From contig NZ_BMGA01000003.1 of NCBI RefSeq assembly GCF_014639535.1, positions 411,864 to 475,863 on the forward strand: a DNA stretch of 64,000 bases, read 5' to 3'. The notes below the pieces were generated by a model. That model had not been told where the DNA came from, did no database searches, and saw nothing but the letters and a program-made list of their open reading frames with translations. This document shows positions 36,111 to 43,087 of this stretch, in pieces. A program made the position numbers and the translations under genes. The first letter of the stretch is position 1. Every line of letters starts with the position of its first letter. The stretch comes from Flavobacterium palustre (GTDB taxonomy: Bacteria; Bacteroidota; Bacteroidia; Flavobacteriales; Flavobacteriaceae).

Positions 36111-37406
36111 TTATTTCAAAATTCCGGCTTTATAGGTTGCAATCGCTCTGTCTCTTGCCATAGCGTGATCGACCATGGGCTGTCCGTAACCCAAATCAAA
36201 TTCAGGAATCCATTTGCGAATGTAAATTCCTTTTTCGTCAAATTTTTTCAACTGAATATCCGGATTAAAAACCCTGAAATAGGGTGCGGCATCACAGCCC
36301 GTTCCTGCTGCCCATTGCCAGTTACCCACATTGGCAGATAAATCATAATCCAGTAATTTTTCGGCAAAATAAGCTTCTCCCCATTGCCATTGAATCAGTA
36401 AATGTTTGCACAAAAAACTAGCCACGACCATTCGTACCCGATTGTGCATATATCCGGTTTCGTTCAGCTGACGCATACCCGCATCGACCATCGGATAACC
36501 GGTGTTTCCGGTACACCAGCGTTTAAAATCTTCTTCGTTATTGCGCCACTGAATGCCATCATAATCCGATTTGAAATTTTGGGTCATCACTTTAGGGAAA
36601 CTAAATAAAATTTGCATAAAGAATTCTCTCCAAATCAGTTCGCTCAAGAAAACTGCGTTTTTACGGGCTGCCCAATTCACTAATTTTCTAATGCTTACAG
36701 TTCCAAAACGCAAATGAGGAGACAAATACGAAGTGCTGTCTACAGCCGGAAAATCACGGGTTTCGTGATAATGAGCAATTTGTGTCAGGTTATGAGGTTT
36801 GACTTTTATAGCACTTTCTTCAAATCCAATTTGTTTCAAAGTCGGGAAAGAAAAATCGCTTTTATAAAAATTCGAAAACAATTCTGAAGTCTCATATTCC
36901 CTAACAGGCTTAAGTTGATTGAATTTTTCGAGCCATTTATTTTTATACGGTGTGTAAACCGTATAAGGCAAACCATCGGCTTTTGTGATTTCTTTTTCTT
37001 CAAAAATCACCTGGTCTTTAAAGGAATACGTAATGCTTTCATTGCTTTCTAATAATTGACAAATGGCTTCGTCGCGCTGAATTGCAAAAGGTTCGTAATC
37101 TTTATTGAAAAAAACTTCTTTGACATCAAATTCCTGAATTAAGTTTTTCCAAACTTCTGGCGTTTTTCCTTTTTTAACTAATATTGAACTGCCTGTTTCG
37201 TTTAATTGAATATTTATTTTCGCTAAAGATTCGTGAATAAAAGCAACTCTTGCATCGTCTTTAGGCAAACTATCCAGAATGGCTTCATCAAAAATAAACA
37301 ATGGAATTACAGGGTTAGATGATTTTAAAGCATAAAACAATCCAATATTGTCTTCAAGTCTTAAATCACGTCGAAACCAAAAAAAAGAAACTGCATTTTT
37401 AGCCAT
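36111..37406 (-). CDS. phrB: Deoxyribodipyrimidine (CPD) photolyase, class I
   Basis: 431-residue light-driven DNA repair enzyme that splits cyclobutane pyrimidine dimers with FAD. The N terminus SFFWFRRDLRLEDNIGLFYA and C-terminal FAD motifs are intact: FLSELIWREFFMQI, GYPMVDAGMRQLNETGYMHN, RMVVASFLCKHLLIQW and GNWQWAAGTGCDAAPYFR, with the Trp residues of the electron-transfer chain. Its start overlaps the stop of the SRPBCC gene by one base (TAATG). It is clearly distinct from the divergent homologue at 31150-32628. Confidence 0.94.
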   Translation of the reverse strand: MAKNAVSFFWFRRDLRLEDNIGLFYALKSSNPVIPLFIFDEAILDSLPKDDARVAFIHESLAKINIQLNETGSSILVKKGKTPEVWKNLIQEFDVKEVFFNKDYEPFAIQRDEAICQLLESNESITYSFKDQVIFEEKEITKADGLPYTVYTPYKNKWLEKFNQLKPVREYETSELFSNFYKSDFSFPTLKQIGFEESAIKVKPHNLTQIAHYHETRDFPAVDSTSYLSPHLRFGTVSIRKLVNWAARKNAVFLSELIWREFFMQILFSFPKVMTQNFKSDYDGIQWRNNEEDFKRWCTGNTGYPMVDAGMRQLNETGYMHNRVRMVVASFLCKHLLIQWQWGEAYFAEKLLDYDLSANVGNWQWAAGTGCDAAPYFRVFNPDIQLKKFDEKGIYIRKWIPEFDLGYGQPMVDHAMARDRAIATYKAGILK

Positions 37407-37867
37407 TACTTTGAATTAAAAATTTCATTTACTTTCTGTTCACGGTATTCAAATATCTCCTTGAGTTTGTTTTTAACCACCAAAGTATTCATGATTCGAC
37501 CAAGAAAACCAAATGGAATAGCATAATGAACTAAATCAGTCATTTTCACGCCGTTTTCTGTTGGCTCAAAAAAATGTTTGTGATGCCACAAAGCATAAGG
37601 TCCAAAACGTTGTTCGTCTATAAAATAACTGTGGTCTTTAACAATGGTAATTTCAGTAACCCAGGGTAATTTGATTCCCAAAAGTGGCGAAACTTTGTAC
37701 TGAATAATTTGACCGGCATACATGTTTTTCCCATCAAAATCAGTAATTTGAAATCCCATCGTTTTGGGAGTTATTTTTTGCAAATTACGCGGACTGGAAA
37801 AAAACGCCCAACATTCTTCAATCGAAGCATTGACATGTTGAACGGCTTGTTTGGAATATACTTTCAT
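37406..37867 (-). CDS. SRPBCC-family ligand-binding protein
   Basis: 153 residues with the START/Bet v1-like cavity fold: IEECWAFFSSPRNLQKITPK, GPYALWHHKHFFEP, MTDLVHYAIPFG. These proteins bind hydrophobic ligands; in carotenoid clusters they may bind pigments or intermediates, which is inference. The ATG at 37867 (MKVYSKQAVQHVNAS) is used because the longer frame starting at 37984 would add a non-conserved segment that reads through two hairpins. Coupled to the photolyase gene. Confidence 0.8.
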   Translation of the reverse strand: MKVYSKQAVQHVNASIEECWAFFSSPRNLQKITPKTMGFQITDFDGKNMYAGQIIQYKVSPLLGIKLPWVTEITIVKDHSYFIDEQRFGPYALWHHKHFFEPTENGVKMTDLVHYAIPFGFLGRIMNTLVVKNKLKEIFEYREQKVNEIFNSK

Positions 37868-37920
37868 AAGTTTGCTTTTTAGACAAAGTAGGGTTTGCGA
37901 TAGGGATAGCAGTGAAAATC

Positions 37921-37949
37921 CTTTATGTTTTTTCTTTAAAAACATAAAG
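37921..37949. repeat. Perfect 12-bp hairpin between SRPBCC gene and crtZ
   Basis: CTTTATGTTTTT (37921-37932) and AAAAACATAAAG (37938-37949) with a 5-base loop. Confidence 0.75.
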
Positions 37950-37967
37950 ATTGTAACGAATAGCCCG

Positions 37968-38006
37968 ACCTCTTTAAAAAACATTTTTCTTGTTTTTTAA
38001 AGAGGT
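37968..38006. repeat. Perfect 15-bp hairpin downstream of crtZ
   Basis: ACCTCTTTAAAAAAC (37968-37982) and GTTTTTTAAAGAGGT (37992-38006) with a 9-base loop, 15 bases after the crtZ stop. No U-tract follows the stem on the minus strand, so it is not a standard terminator; it may act in mRNA processing or be a repeat remnant. Confidence 0.75.
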
Positions 38007-38021
38007 GACGCCCAAATTATT

Positions 38022-38462
38022 TTAGATTTTATAATATTTAAAAGGAACAAAAAGCATCCCAAAACATTCACCATCTTCTTTTCCCAGGTGTTTATGATGC
38101 ACTTTATGTGCTTTTCGTAAACCTATCAGGTATTTATTTTTGGTATTCTTGAACCACTTGAAACGCTGGTGTATCAAGACATCGTGAATCATGAAATAAC
38201 AAAATCCATAAATGGTGATTCCTAATCCGATGAAAAACAAATAATTGATTCCGCCCTCAACGCCATAATAAAAAAGTACGATGCTGGGAACTGCAAAAAT
38301 GACAAAAAAGATGTCGTTGCGTTCAAAAACGTGTTCGTATTTGGGTTGGTGATGGTCGGCATGGAAGTACCACATGAGTCCGTGCATCACGTATTTATGA
38401 GTGAGCCAGGTGACACCTTCCATCAAAAGAAATACACCCAATGTAATTAAAAATGAAATCAT
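38022..38462 (-). CDS. crtZ: Beta-carotene hydroxylase
   Basis: 146-residue membrane di-iron hydroxylase that adds hydroxyls to the beta-ionone rings, giving zeaxanthin. All histidine clusters are present: THKYVMHG, HADHHQP, MIHDVLIHQRF and RKAHKVHHKHLG. Membrane segments lie at about 3-20, 52-70 and 74-92. It is 24 bases downstream of crtB. No lycopene cyclase gene is adjacent or elsewhere in the window, although its substrate requires one. Confidence 0.92.
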   Translation of the reverse strand: MISFLITLGVFLLMEGVTWLTHKYVMHGLMWYFHADHHQPKYEHVFERNDIFFVIFAVPSIVLFYYGVEGGINYLFFIGLGITIYGFCYFMIHDVLIHQRFKWFKNTKNKYLIGLRKAHKVHHKHLGKEDGECFGMLFVPFKYYKI

Positions 38463-38486
38463 TTTTTAATGTTTAAAATCATTTGT

Positions 38487-39329
38487 TTATTCAACCAATC
38501 GTAATTTATAAGTAACGAAAGATTGTGCTAAAAGCGTGGCTTTGGTATAATTAGAAACTCTAATTCTGGCATTTCCAATTTCTTTGCAAGGTGTGTTTTC
38601 GAGTTTTTTTAATAACTTTTTATAATACACATAAGCGGTGTAAACGCCAAATTTAGCTTCGATTGGTAATTTTACAATTCCATCATAAGCCACTTTAAAA
38701 TCTTCTTTGATTTCGTTAATGATGGCTTTTTTAGCTTTTTCATCAAAAGAATTCAAATCGACTCCCGGGAAATAATTGCGGTTTAAAATCAAGTTATCGT
38801 CTTTTAAATCACGAAGGAAATTCACTTTCTGAAATGCAGACCCCAATCGCATGGCCTGATCTTTTAACTCCTCGTATTTGTGTTCTTTTCCGGATACAAA
38901 AACTTTCAAACACATCAAACCCACCACATCGGCAGAACCGTAAATGTATTCTTCGTATTCGGCTTTCGAATTGTAATCTAATTTGATTAAATCCATTTTC
39001 ATACTCTTCAAAAAAGCCTGAATCAAATCGTCTGAAATATTATACTGCTTAACTGTTTGCTGAAACGAATTCAAAATAGGATTCAGACTAATTCCGGAAT
39101 TATAAGCTTTATAATACTCGTTTTCGAAATCGTTGATTAAATTTTCTTTGTCAAAACCATGAAAAGAATCGACAATTTCGTCTGCAAAACGTACAAATCC
39201 GTAAATGCTGTAAATGGCATCCCTGATGCTTGGCGAAAGCATATATACCGCCAATGAAAACGAAGTACTGTAGTTTTTAGTCACTAACCTACTGCATTTA
39301 AAAGAAACATCGTCAAATAATTGCTTCAT
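38487..39329 (-). CDS. crtB: Phytoene synthase
   Basis: 280-residue prenyltransferase condensing two geranylgeranyl diphosphates to phytoene. The first aspartate motif is RFADEIVDSFH; the second lies in GSAFQKVNFLRDLKDD, and NYSTSFSLAVYML is the conserved N-terminal motif. It begins 2 bases after the crtI stop. Confidence 0.95.
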   Translation of the reverse strand: MKQLFDDVSFKCSRLVTKNYSTSFSLAVYMLSPSIRDAIYSIYGFVRFADEIVDSFHGFDKENLINDFENEYYKAYNSGISLNPILNSFQQTVKQYNISDDLIQAFLKSMKMDLIKLDYNSKAEYEEYIYGSADVVGLMCLKVFVSGKEHKYEELKDQAMRLGSAFQKVNFLRDLKDDNLILNRNYFPGVDLNSFDEKAKKAIINEIKEDFKVAYDGIVKLPIEAKFGVYTAYVYYKKLLKKLENTPCKEIGNARIRVSNYTKATLLAQSFVTYKLRLVE

Positions 39330-39331
39330 AG

Positions 39332-40804
39332 TTATTGTTTTAGAAATTGTTTATCTATCAAATCAGACACTAATTTTCCCGAAATTAATGCCGGTGGAAC
39401 CCCGGGTCCCGGAACGGTTAATTGACCCGTAAAATATAAATTACGAACTTTTTTACTTTTTAGTTTTGGCCTTAAAAAAGCCGTTTGCAATAAGGTATTT
39501 GCCATTCCGTAAGCGTTTCCTTTATAGGAATTGTACTGTTCGACAAAGTCGTTTTTGCAAAAGGATTCTTTAAATATAATATTTTCTTTGATGCTTTGCT
39601 GCGTTAACTTTTCAAAACGATCAATAATTTTATCAAAATATAGTTCTCTTAATTCTTCTGAATCATTGATTCCCGGCGCTAACGGCACTAAGAAAAAACC
39701 CGATTCCATTCCCTCCGGCGCAGCCGTTTTATCAGTCAACGACGGAAAATTGGCGTAAAACAAAGGTTCTGCAGGCCATTTTGGTTCGTCATAAATGTCT
39801 TTTGCGTGTTGGTTAAAATCGGTATCAAAAAACAAGGCATGATGCGAAATGTTTTCAATTTTTTTATTAAAACCTACATAAAACAACAAAGACGAAGGCG
39901 CAAAAACACGAGATTCCCAATATTGTTCGGAATACATTCTATGTTCTGCATCCAATAAAGTTTCGGTATGATGGTAATCAGCGCCACTTAAAACCAAATC
40001 CGATTCTATTCTCTCACCATTAATAACAATTGCTTTGGCAGTTTTATTTTCGACAATTATTTTTTCAATATTTGAATTTACAAAAAACTGCACTCCTAAT
40101 TCGCGAGCCAAACTTTCCATTGCACGAACCACATCAAACATTCCTGTTTTTGGATGCCAGGTTCCCAGTCCAAAGTCGGCATAATTCATAAAACTATAGA
40201 ACGAAGGCGTATCAGAAGGTTTGGCTCCAAGGAACAAAACCGGAAATTCTAAAATTTGAATTAATCGTTCATCTTTAAATTTCCTGCGCACATCTCGACT
40301 AATGTTGCTAAAAAACTGTCCAATTTTCTTAGTCGTTTCTACTGTCACTAATTCCAAAGGGGAAACTCCAGGGCGATACACTAAATCCTTAATCGCAATA
40401 TCGTAATTGCTTTGGGCTTCGGACATAAACTCCCTAAGAATTTTACCACTTCCTTTCTCAATAGTTTCAAATGTGGAAACAATTTCATCCAGATTATCAG
40501 CAATGGCAATGAATTCGTTCACTCCAAAATACACCCGATAAGCCGGAGACAATTTTATCAACTCATAATAATCGGAAGTTTTCTTTCCAAAATCGGCAAA
40601 AAAACGCTCAAACACATCAGGCATCCAATACCAGCTCGGTCCCATATCAAATGTAAAACCGTCTTTTTTTAACTGTCTCGCTCTGCCGCCTATTGTTTTA
40701 TTTTTTTCAAAAACTAAAACCTCGTGACCACTTTTTGCTAAATAGCAAGCCGCAGATAAGGCAGAGAATCCAGAACCTATTATTGTTATTTTTTTTCTTT
40801 TCAT
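39332..40804 (-). CDS. crtI: Phytoene desaturase
   Basis: 490-residue FAD enzyme converting phytoene to lycopene. N-terminal dinucleotide motif ITIIGSGFSALSAACYLAKS, then GGRARQLKKDGFTFDMGPSW, and the C-terminal bacterial desaturase motif NLYFTGQLTVPGPGVPPALI. It is the first gene of crtI-crtB-crtZ. The whole 34-base gap between the merR stop and this ATG is filled by a putative operator and two possible -7 elements. Confidence 0.96.
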   Translation of the reverse strand: MKRKKITIIGSGFSALSAACYLAKSGHEVLVFEKNKTIGGRARQLKKDGFTFDMGPSWYWMPDVFERFFADFGKKTSDYYELIKLSPAYRVYFGVNEFIAIADNLDEIVSTFETIEKGSGKILREFMSEAQSNYDIAIKDLVYRPGVSPLELVTVETTKKIGQFFSNISRDVRRKFKDERLIQILEFPVLFLGAKPSDTPSFYSFMNYADFGLGTWHPKTGMFDVVRAMESLARELGVQFFVNSNIEKIIVENKTAKAIVINGERIESDLVLSGADYHHTETLLDAEHRMYSEQYWESRVFAPSSLLFYVGFNKKIENISHHALFFDTDFNQHAKDIYDEPKWPAEPLFYANFPSLTDKTAAPEGMESGFFLVPLAPGINDSEELRELYFDKIIDRFEKLTQQSIKENIIFKESFCKNDFVEQYNSYKGNAYGMANTLLQTAFLRPKLKSKKVRNLYFTGQLTVPGPGVPPALISGKLVSDLIDKQFLKQ

Positions 40805-40836
40805 TTGTTTAACAAATATACAAAAATATTAAACAA
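40805..40836. promoter_or_regulatory. Putative CarH-type operator 2 (crtI)
   Basis: Arms TTGTTTAAC (40805-40813) and ATTAAACAA (40828-40836), 14-base spacer, the same geometry as operators 1 and 3. It abuts the crtI ATG and covers its candidate -7 elements, so binding should block crtIBZ transcription. Confidence 0.75.
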
Positions 40837-40844
40837 AATTACAA
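40813..40844 (-). promoter_or_regulatory. Candidate promoter of crtIBZ
   Basis: On the minus strand TTG (40842-40844), a 21-base spacer and TATATTTG (40813-40820). A start point about 7 bases downstream would fall almost on the ATG. An overlapping TATTTTTG (40821-40828) would give a short leader but lacks a spaced -33 TTG. Confidence 0.5.
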
Positions 40845-41735
40845 TTGCGATGTTAATTCTGCCATACTACTAAAAACAGAAATTTTCTTCAATACTATTT
40901 CTGAAGTAATACAGGAAGCCAATCGGCCTGTAAACCATAATTCGGTAGTTTCATCTGATAACACATCTACCATTTCCTGAACATACTCATTTACTTCGTC
41001 TCTGTCCGGCTTGACAGTCAAACAGGAAACATAGACAATGGAATCAAAATGTTTTTTCAGATCTTTTAAATTATGAATTGGCATGCTCTCGCCCAGATAA
41101 ATACTTCTGTAACCACTTAAAAGTATTTCGTAATGCAAATACATCAATCCCAATTCATGAATTTCATTCAACGGTAATGACAACACAAAAACCTTATCTT
41201 GTTTAACAGGATCTAAAAACTGTAGTTTTTCGGAATTTAAGATGATTTTCTGCCTTATTAAATAGCTAATAAAATGTTCGTGAGCCGGCGAAATTGTATC
41301 GGTTTGCCACAACAAACCAATCTCATCCAAAAGAGGAATAAATACCTGATGAAAAATTTCTTTAAACGACTTTTCTTCTGACAACCAATTGTAAGTATTT
41401 AAAAAAAGCTGTTGATCAAAATTCATCATTGCCATTTTAAAAGCGTTAATGGCGTGGTTTTTTGCGTTTTTAGAAGAAACAATTTGCTTAACCAATTCCT
41501 GAATTTCACGCTCTGAATAATTGGAAATTTTAGATATTTTATAACCATATTCATGTAAAAAAGTAATATTCAACAGTTTTTGCAAACTGACTAAATCATA
41601 CAATCTAATATTGGTATCGGTACGCATGGGCTCCAGAACCTGATACCTTTTTTCCCAAATACGAATAGTATGCGCCTTAATCCCCGAAAGATTTTCGAGG
41701 TCTTTTATACTAAAAACATTTTTTATATTGTTCAT
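40839..41735 (-). CDS. MerR-family B12-dependent photoreceptor regulator (CarH/LitR type)
   Basis: 298 residues. Residues 1-75 are a MerR winged helix (SIKDLENLSGIKAHTIRIWE). Residues 95-175 form the four-helix bundle with W143-x9-E153-H154 (WQTDTISPAHEH), the CarH Wx9EH motif. Residues 178-298 are a cobalamin-binding Rossmann domain with E191-x-H193-x-x-G196 (EIHELG) supplying the cobalt ligand. In CarH, adenosylcobalamin holds a DNA-bound tetramer in the dark and light breaks it. The residue after Trp143 is Gln, whereas Thermus CarH has His132. It sits beside carotenoid and photolyase genes. Confidence 0.9.
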   Translation of the reverse strand: MNNIKNVFSIKDLENLSGIKAHTIRIWEKRYQVLEPMRTDTNIRLYDLVSLQKLLNITFLHEYGYKISKISNYSEREIQELVKQIVSSKNAKNHAINAFKMAMMNFDQQLFLNTYNWLSEEKSFKEIFHQVFIPLLDEIGLLWQTDTISPAHEHFISYLIRQKIILNSEKLQFLDPVKQDKVFVLSLPLNEIHELGLMYLHYEILLSGYRSIYLGESMPIHNLKDLKKHFDSIVYVSCLTVKPDRDEVNEYVQEMVDVLSDETTELWFTGRLASCITSEIVLKKISVFSSMAELTSQL

Positions 41736-41759
41736 CTATTTACGAATATAGTTAAACAA
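41728..41759. promoter_or_regulatory. Putative CarH-type operator 3 (merR autoregulation)
   Basis: Arms TTGTTCATC (41728-41736, 7 of 9 matching) and GTTAAACAA (41751-41759) with the same 14-base spacer. The weaker arm includes the merR start codon (41733-41735) and the stronger arm overlaps its -7 element. Confidence 0.65.
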
Positions 41760-41789
41760 ATATACGCTTTTATTATAATAAAAAAACAA
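41757..41789 (-). promoter_or_regulatory. Promoter of the merR gene
   Basis: On the minus strand TTG (41787-41789), a 22-base spacer and TATATTTG (41757-41764). The -7 lies 21 bases before the ATG and overlaps operator 3. Confidence 0.65.
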
Positions 41790-41804
41790 TAAAGCAAAAA
41801 CATA

Positions 41805-42764
41805 TTATATTACATATTCTTCGTAATGATTCAGTTTATCCAAATCCAAAATGGTTTTAGTGTTATCAGCACTTCTTTGATACATCGGCATAAACTTTGC
41901 ACCGTAAATCACTTCATCAAAAGTATAAGAAGTTCGTGTTGCCACCGTATTACTGAACATATCATCAAATGTTTTAATATATACAAAAATTTCCCCTACT
42001 ATAGTTTCAAAATCTTCTTTTACAAACTGATACAAAGGGCTATTCTCTGTTATAGGATGCACCAATGTCCAACTCAAGGTGAGAGCATTTATTCTTTCGA
42101 GTTCTAAATCCAGAGAATAAAACTTATTTACTTTTACCCCATTTTCCTCAATACTCATCCCCAGAGTCATTTTGGCTTCTGCATCGGTGAAATTGGTATT
42201 TTTAAAAGGAGTCATTCTAATCATTAATCCCGTACCTTCTTCATAAGGCGAAATCAATGCGTTATGAGAAAATTTTAAAAAAGCAGTGGGTTTACTGAAT
42301 CGTCCAAAAAACAATCCCGTGGCAATTGCAAAACTCAACAATCCAATTAAAGCTTCGGCTGCTGCCAATAAACTGGTAAAAAAACCAACGGGACTTATAT
42401 GACCATACCCCACTGTAGTAAAGGTTTGGGCACTAAAAAAATAAGCCTGACCAAATTTTGCCCAATTACTATCCGTCACCGGAATACCATCGAGATGTTC
42501 TATTCCAATTCCGAAATACACCGTCGCAAAAAGCAAATTTATTCCCATATAGAAAATAAGAATGACCAACATGAATTTCCAGGCAGGCATATCAATCATG
42601 GTATGATACCAACTAATGCGATGCAAAAAGTGCATTCCTCTTTTTTCAATATTAGCCGTTCCGTCTTTATTTACAAAACGTCCGCCATAACTATTTGCGT
42701 TGGTTCCAAATCCCGTATTTCTATCCAATACGGCTTGTAAATTGATTTTATTTAAAAAAGCCAT
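41805..42764 (-). CDS. Inward-rectifier-type (KirBac) potassium channel
   Basis: 319-residue inner-membrane channel, probably tetrameric. Slide helix MIDMPAWKFM, outer helix about 63-82, pore with selectivity filter TVGYG at residues 117-121, inner helix about 130-152, then a cytoplasmic immunoglobulin-like domain (ALISPYEEGTGLMIRMTPFK, LELERINALTLSWTLVHPI) typical of Kir proteins. It lies upstream of merR on the same strand with 69 bases between, so read-through is possible. A link to light control is only positional. Confidence 0.92.
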   Translation of the reverse strand: MAFLNKINLQAVLDRNTGFGTNANSYGGRFVNKDGTANIEKRGMHFLHRISWYHTMIDMPAWKFMLVILIFYMGINLLFATVYFGIGIEHLDGIPVTDSNWAKFGQAYFFSAQTFTTVGYGHISPVGFFTSLLAAAEALIGLLSFAIATGLFFGRFSKPTAFLKFSHNALISPYEEGTGLMIRMTPFKNTNFTDAEAKMTLGMSIEENGVKVNKFYSLDLELERINALTLSWTLVHPITENSPLYQFVKEDFETIVGEIFVYIKTFDDMFSNTVATRTSYTFDEVIYGAKFMPMYQRSADNTKTILDLDKLNHYEEYVI

Positions 42765-42855
42765 CTAATACCCCGATTAATTTTCTACGTAAATTTAGTT
42801 AAAAACACAGAAGCGATTTAAACTTTTTACTAAACATATTCTATACAAATCTAAA

Positions 42856-42955
42856 CGCCCCATAGGGACGAACTGTTTATAGAAAAACAAATTTTTACAA
42901 AAAAAGCTCCGTTAGGAGCGAACTGTAAAATTAACAGACCGCTCCTAACGGAGCT
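42856..42955. repeat. Inverted repeat element with GGAGCGAACTGT words
   Basis: AGCTCCGTTAGGAGCG (42905-42920) is perfectly complementary to CGCTCCTAACGGAGCT (42940-42955). A related half unit (GCCCCATAGGGACGAACTGT) precedes it at about 42856. The remainder of the 323-base gap up to 43087 shows no gene. The element may end transcripts of either neighbour but has no long T-run. Confidence 0.75.
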
Positions 42956-43087
42956 ACATTCAATAAACACATAAATTTCTATGAACAGGATACTCCTCTG
43001 AAGCATTATCATAAAAGATCAAATGAGTTCATAATCAAAAAAGACTCAAAAAATCTCTGGCTTAAAAAATTTACAATCTAACAGACA

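Noticed and set aside
37868-37984. Longer N terminus for the SRPBCC protein
   Set aside because: It would be encoded by a hairpin-forming intergenic stretch and is not like the family start; MKVYSKQ fits better.
42765-43087. B12 riboswitch upstream of the Kir-channel gene
   Set aside because: The structure is a simple inverted repeat with no recognisable B12-box; none was seen before icmF either.
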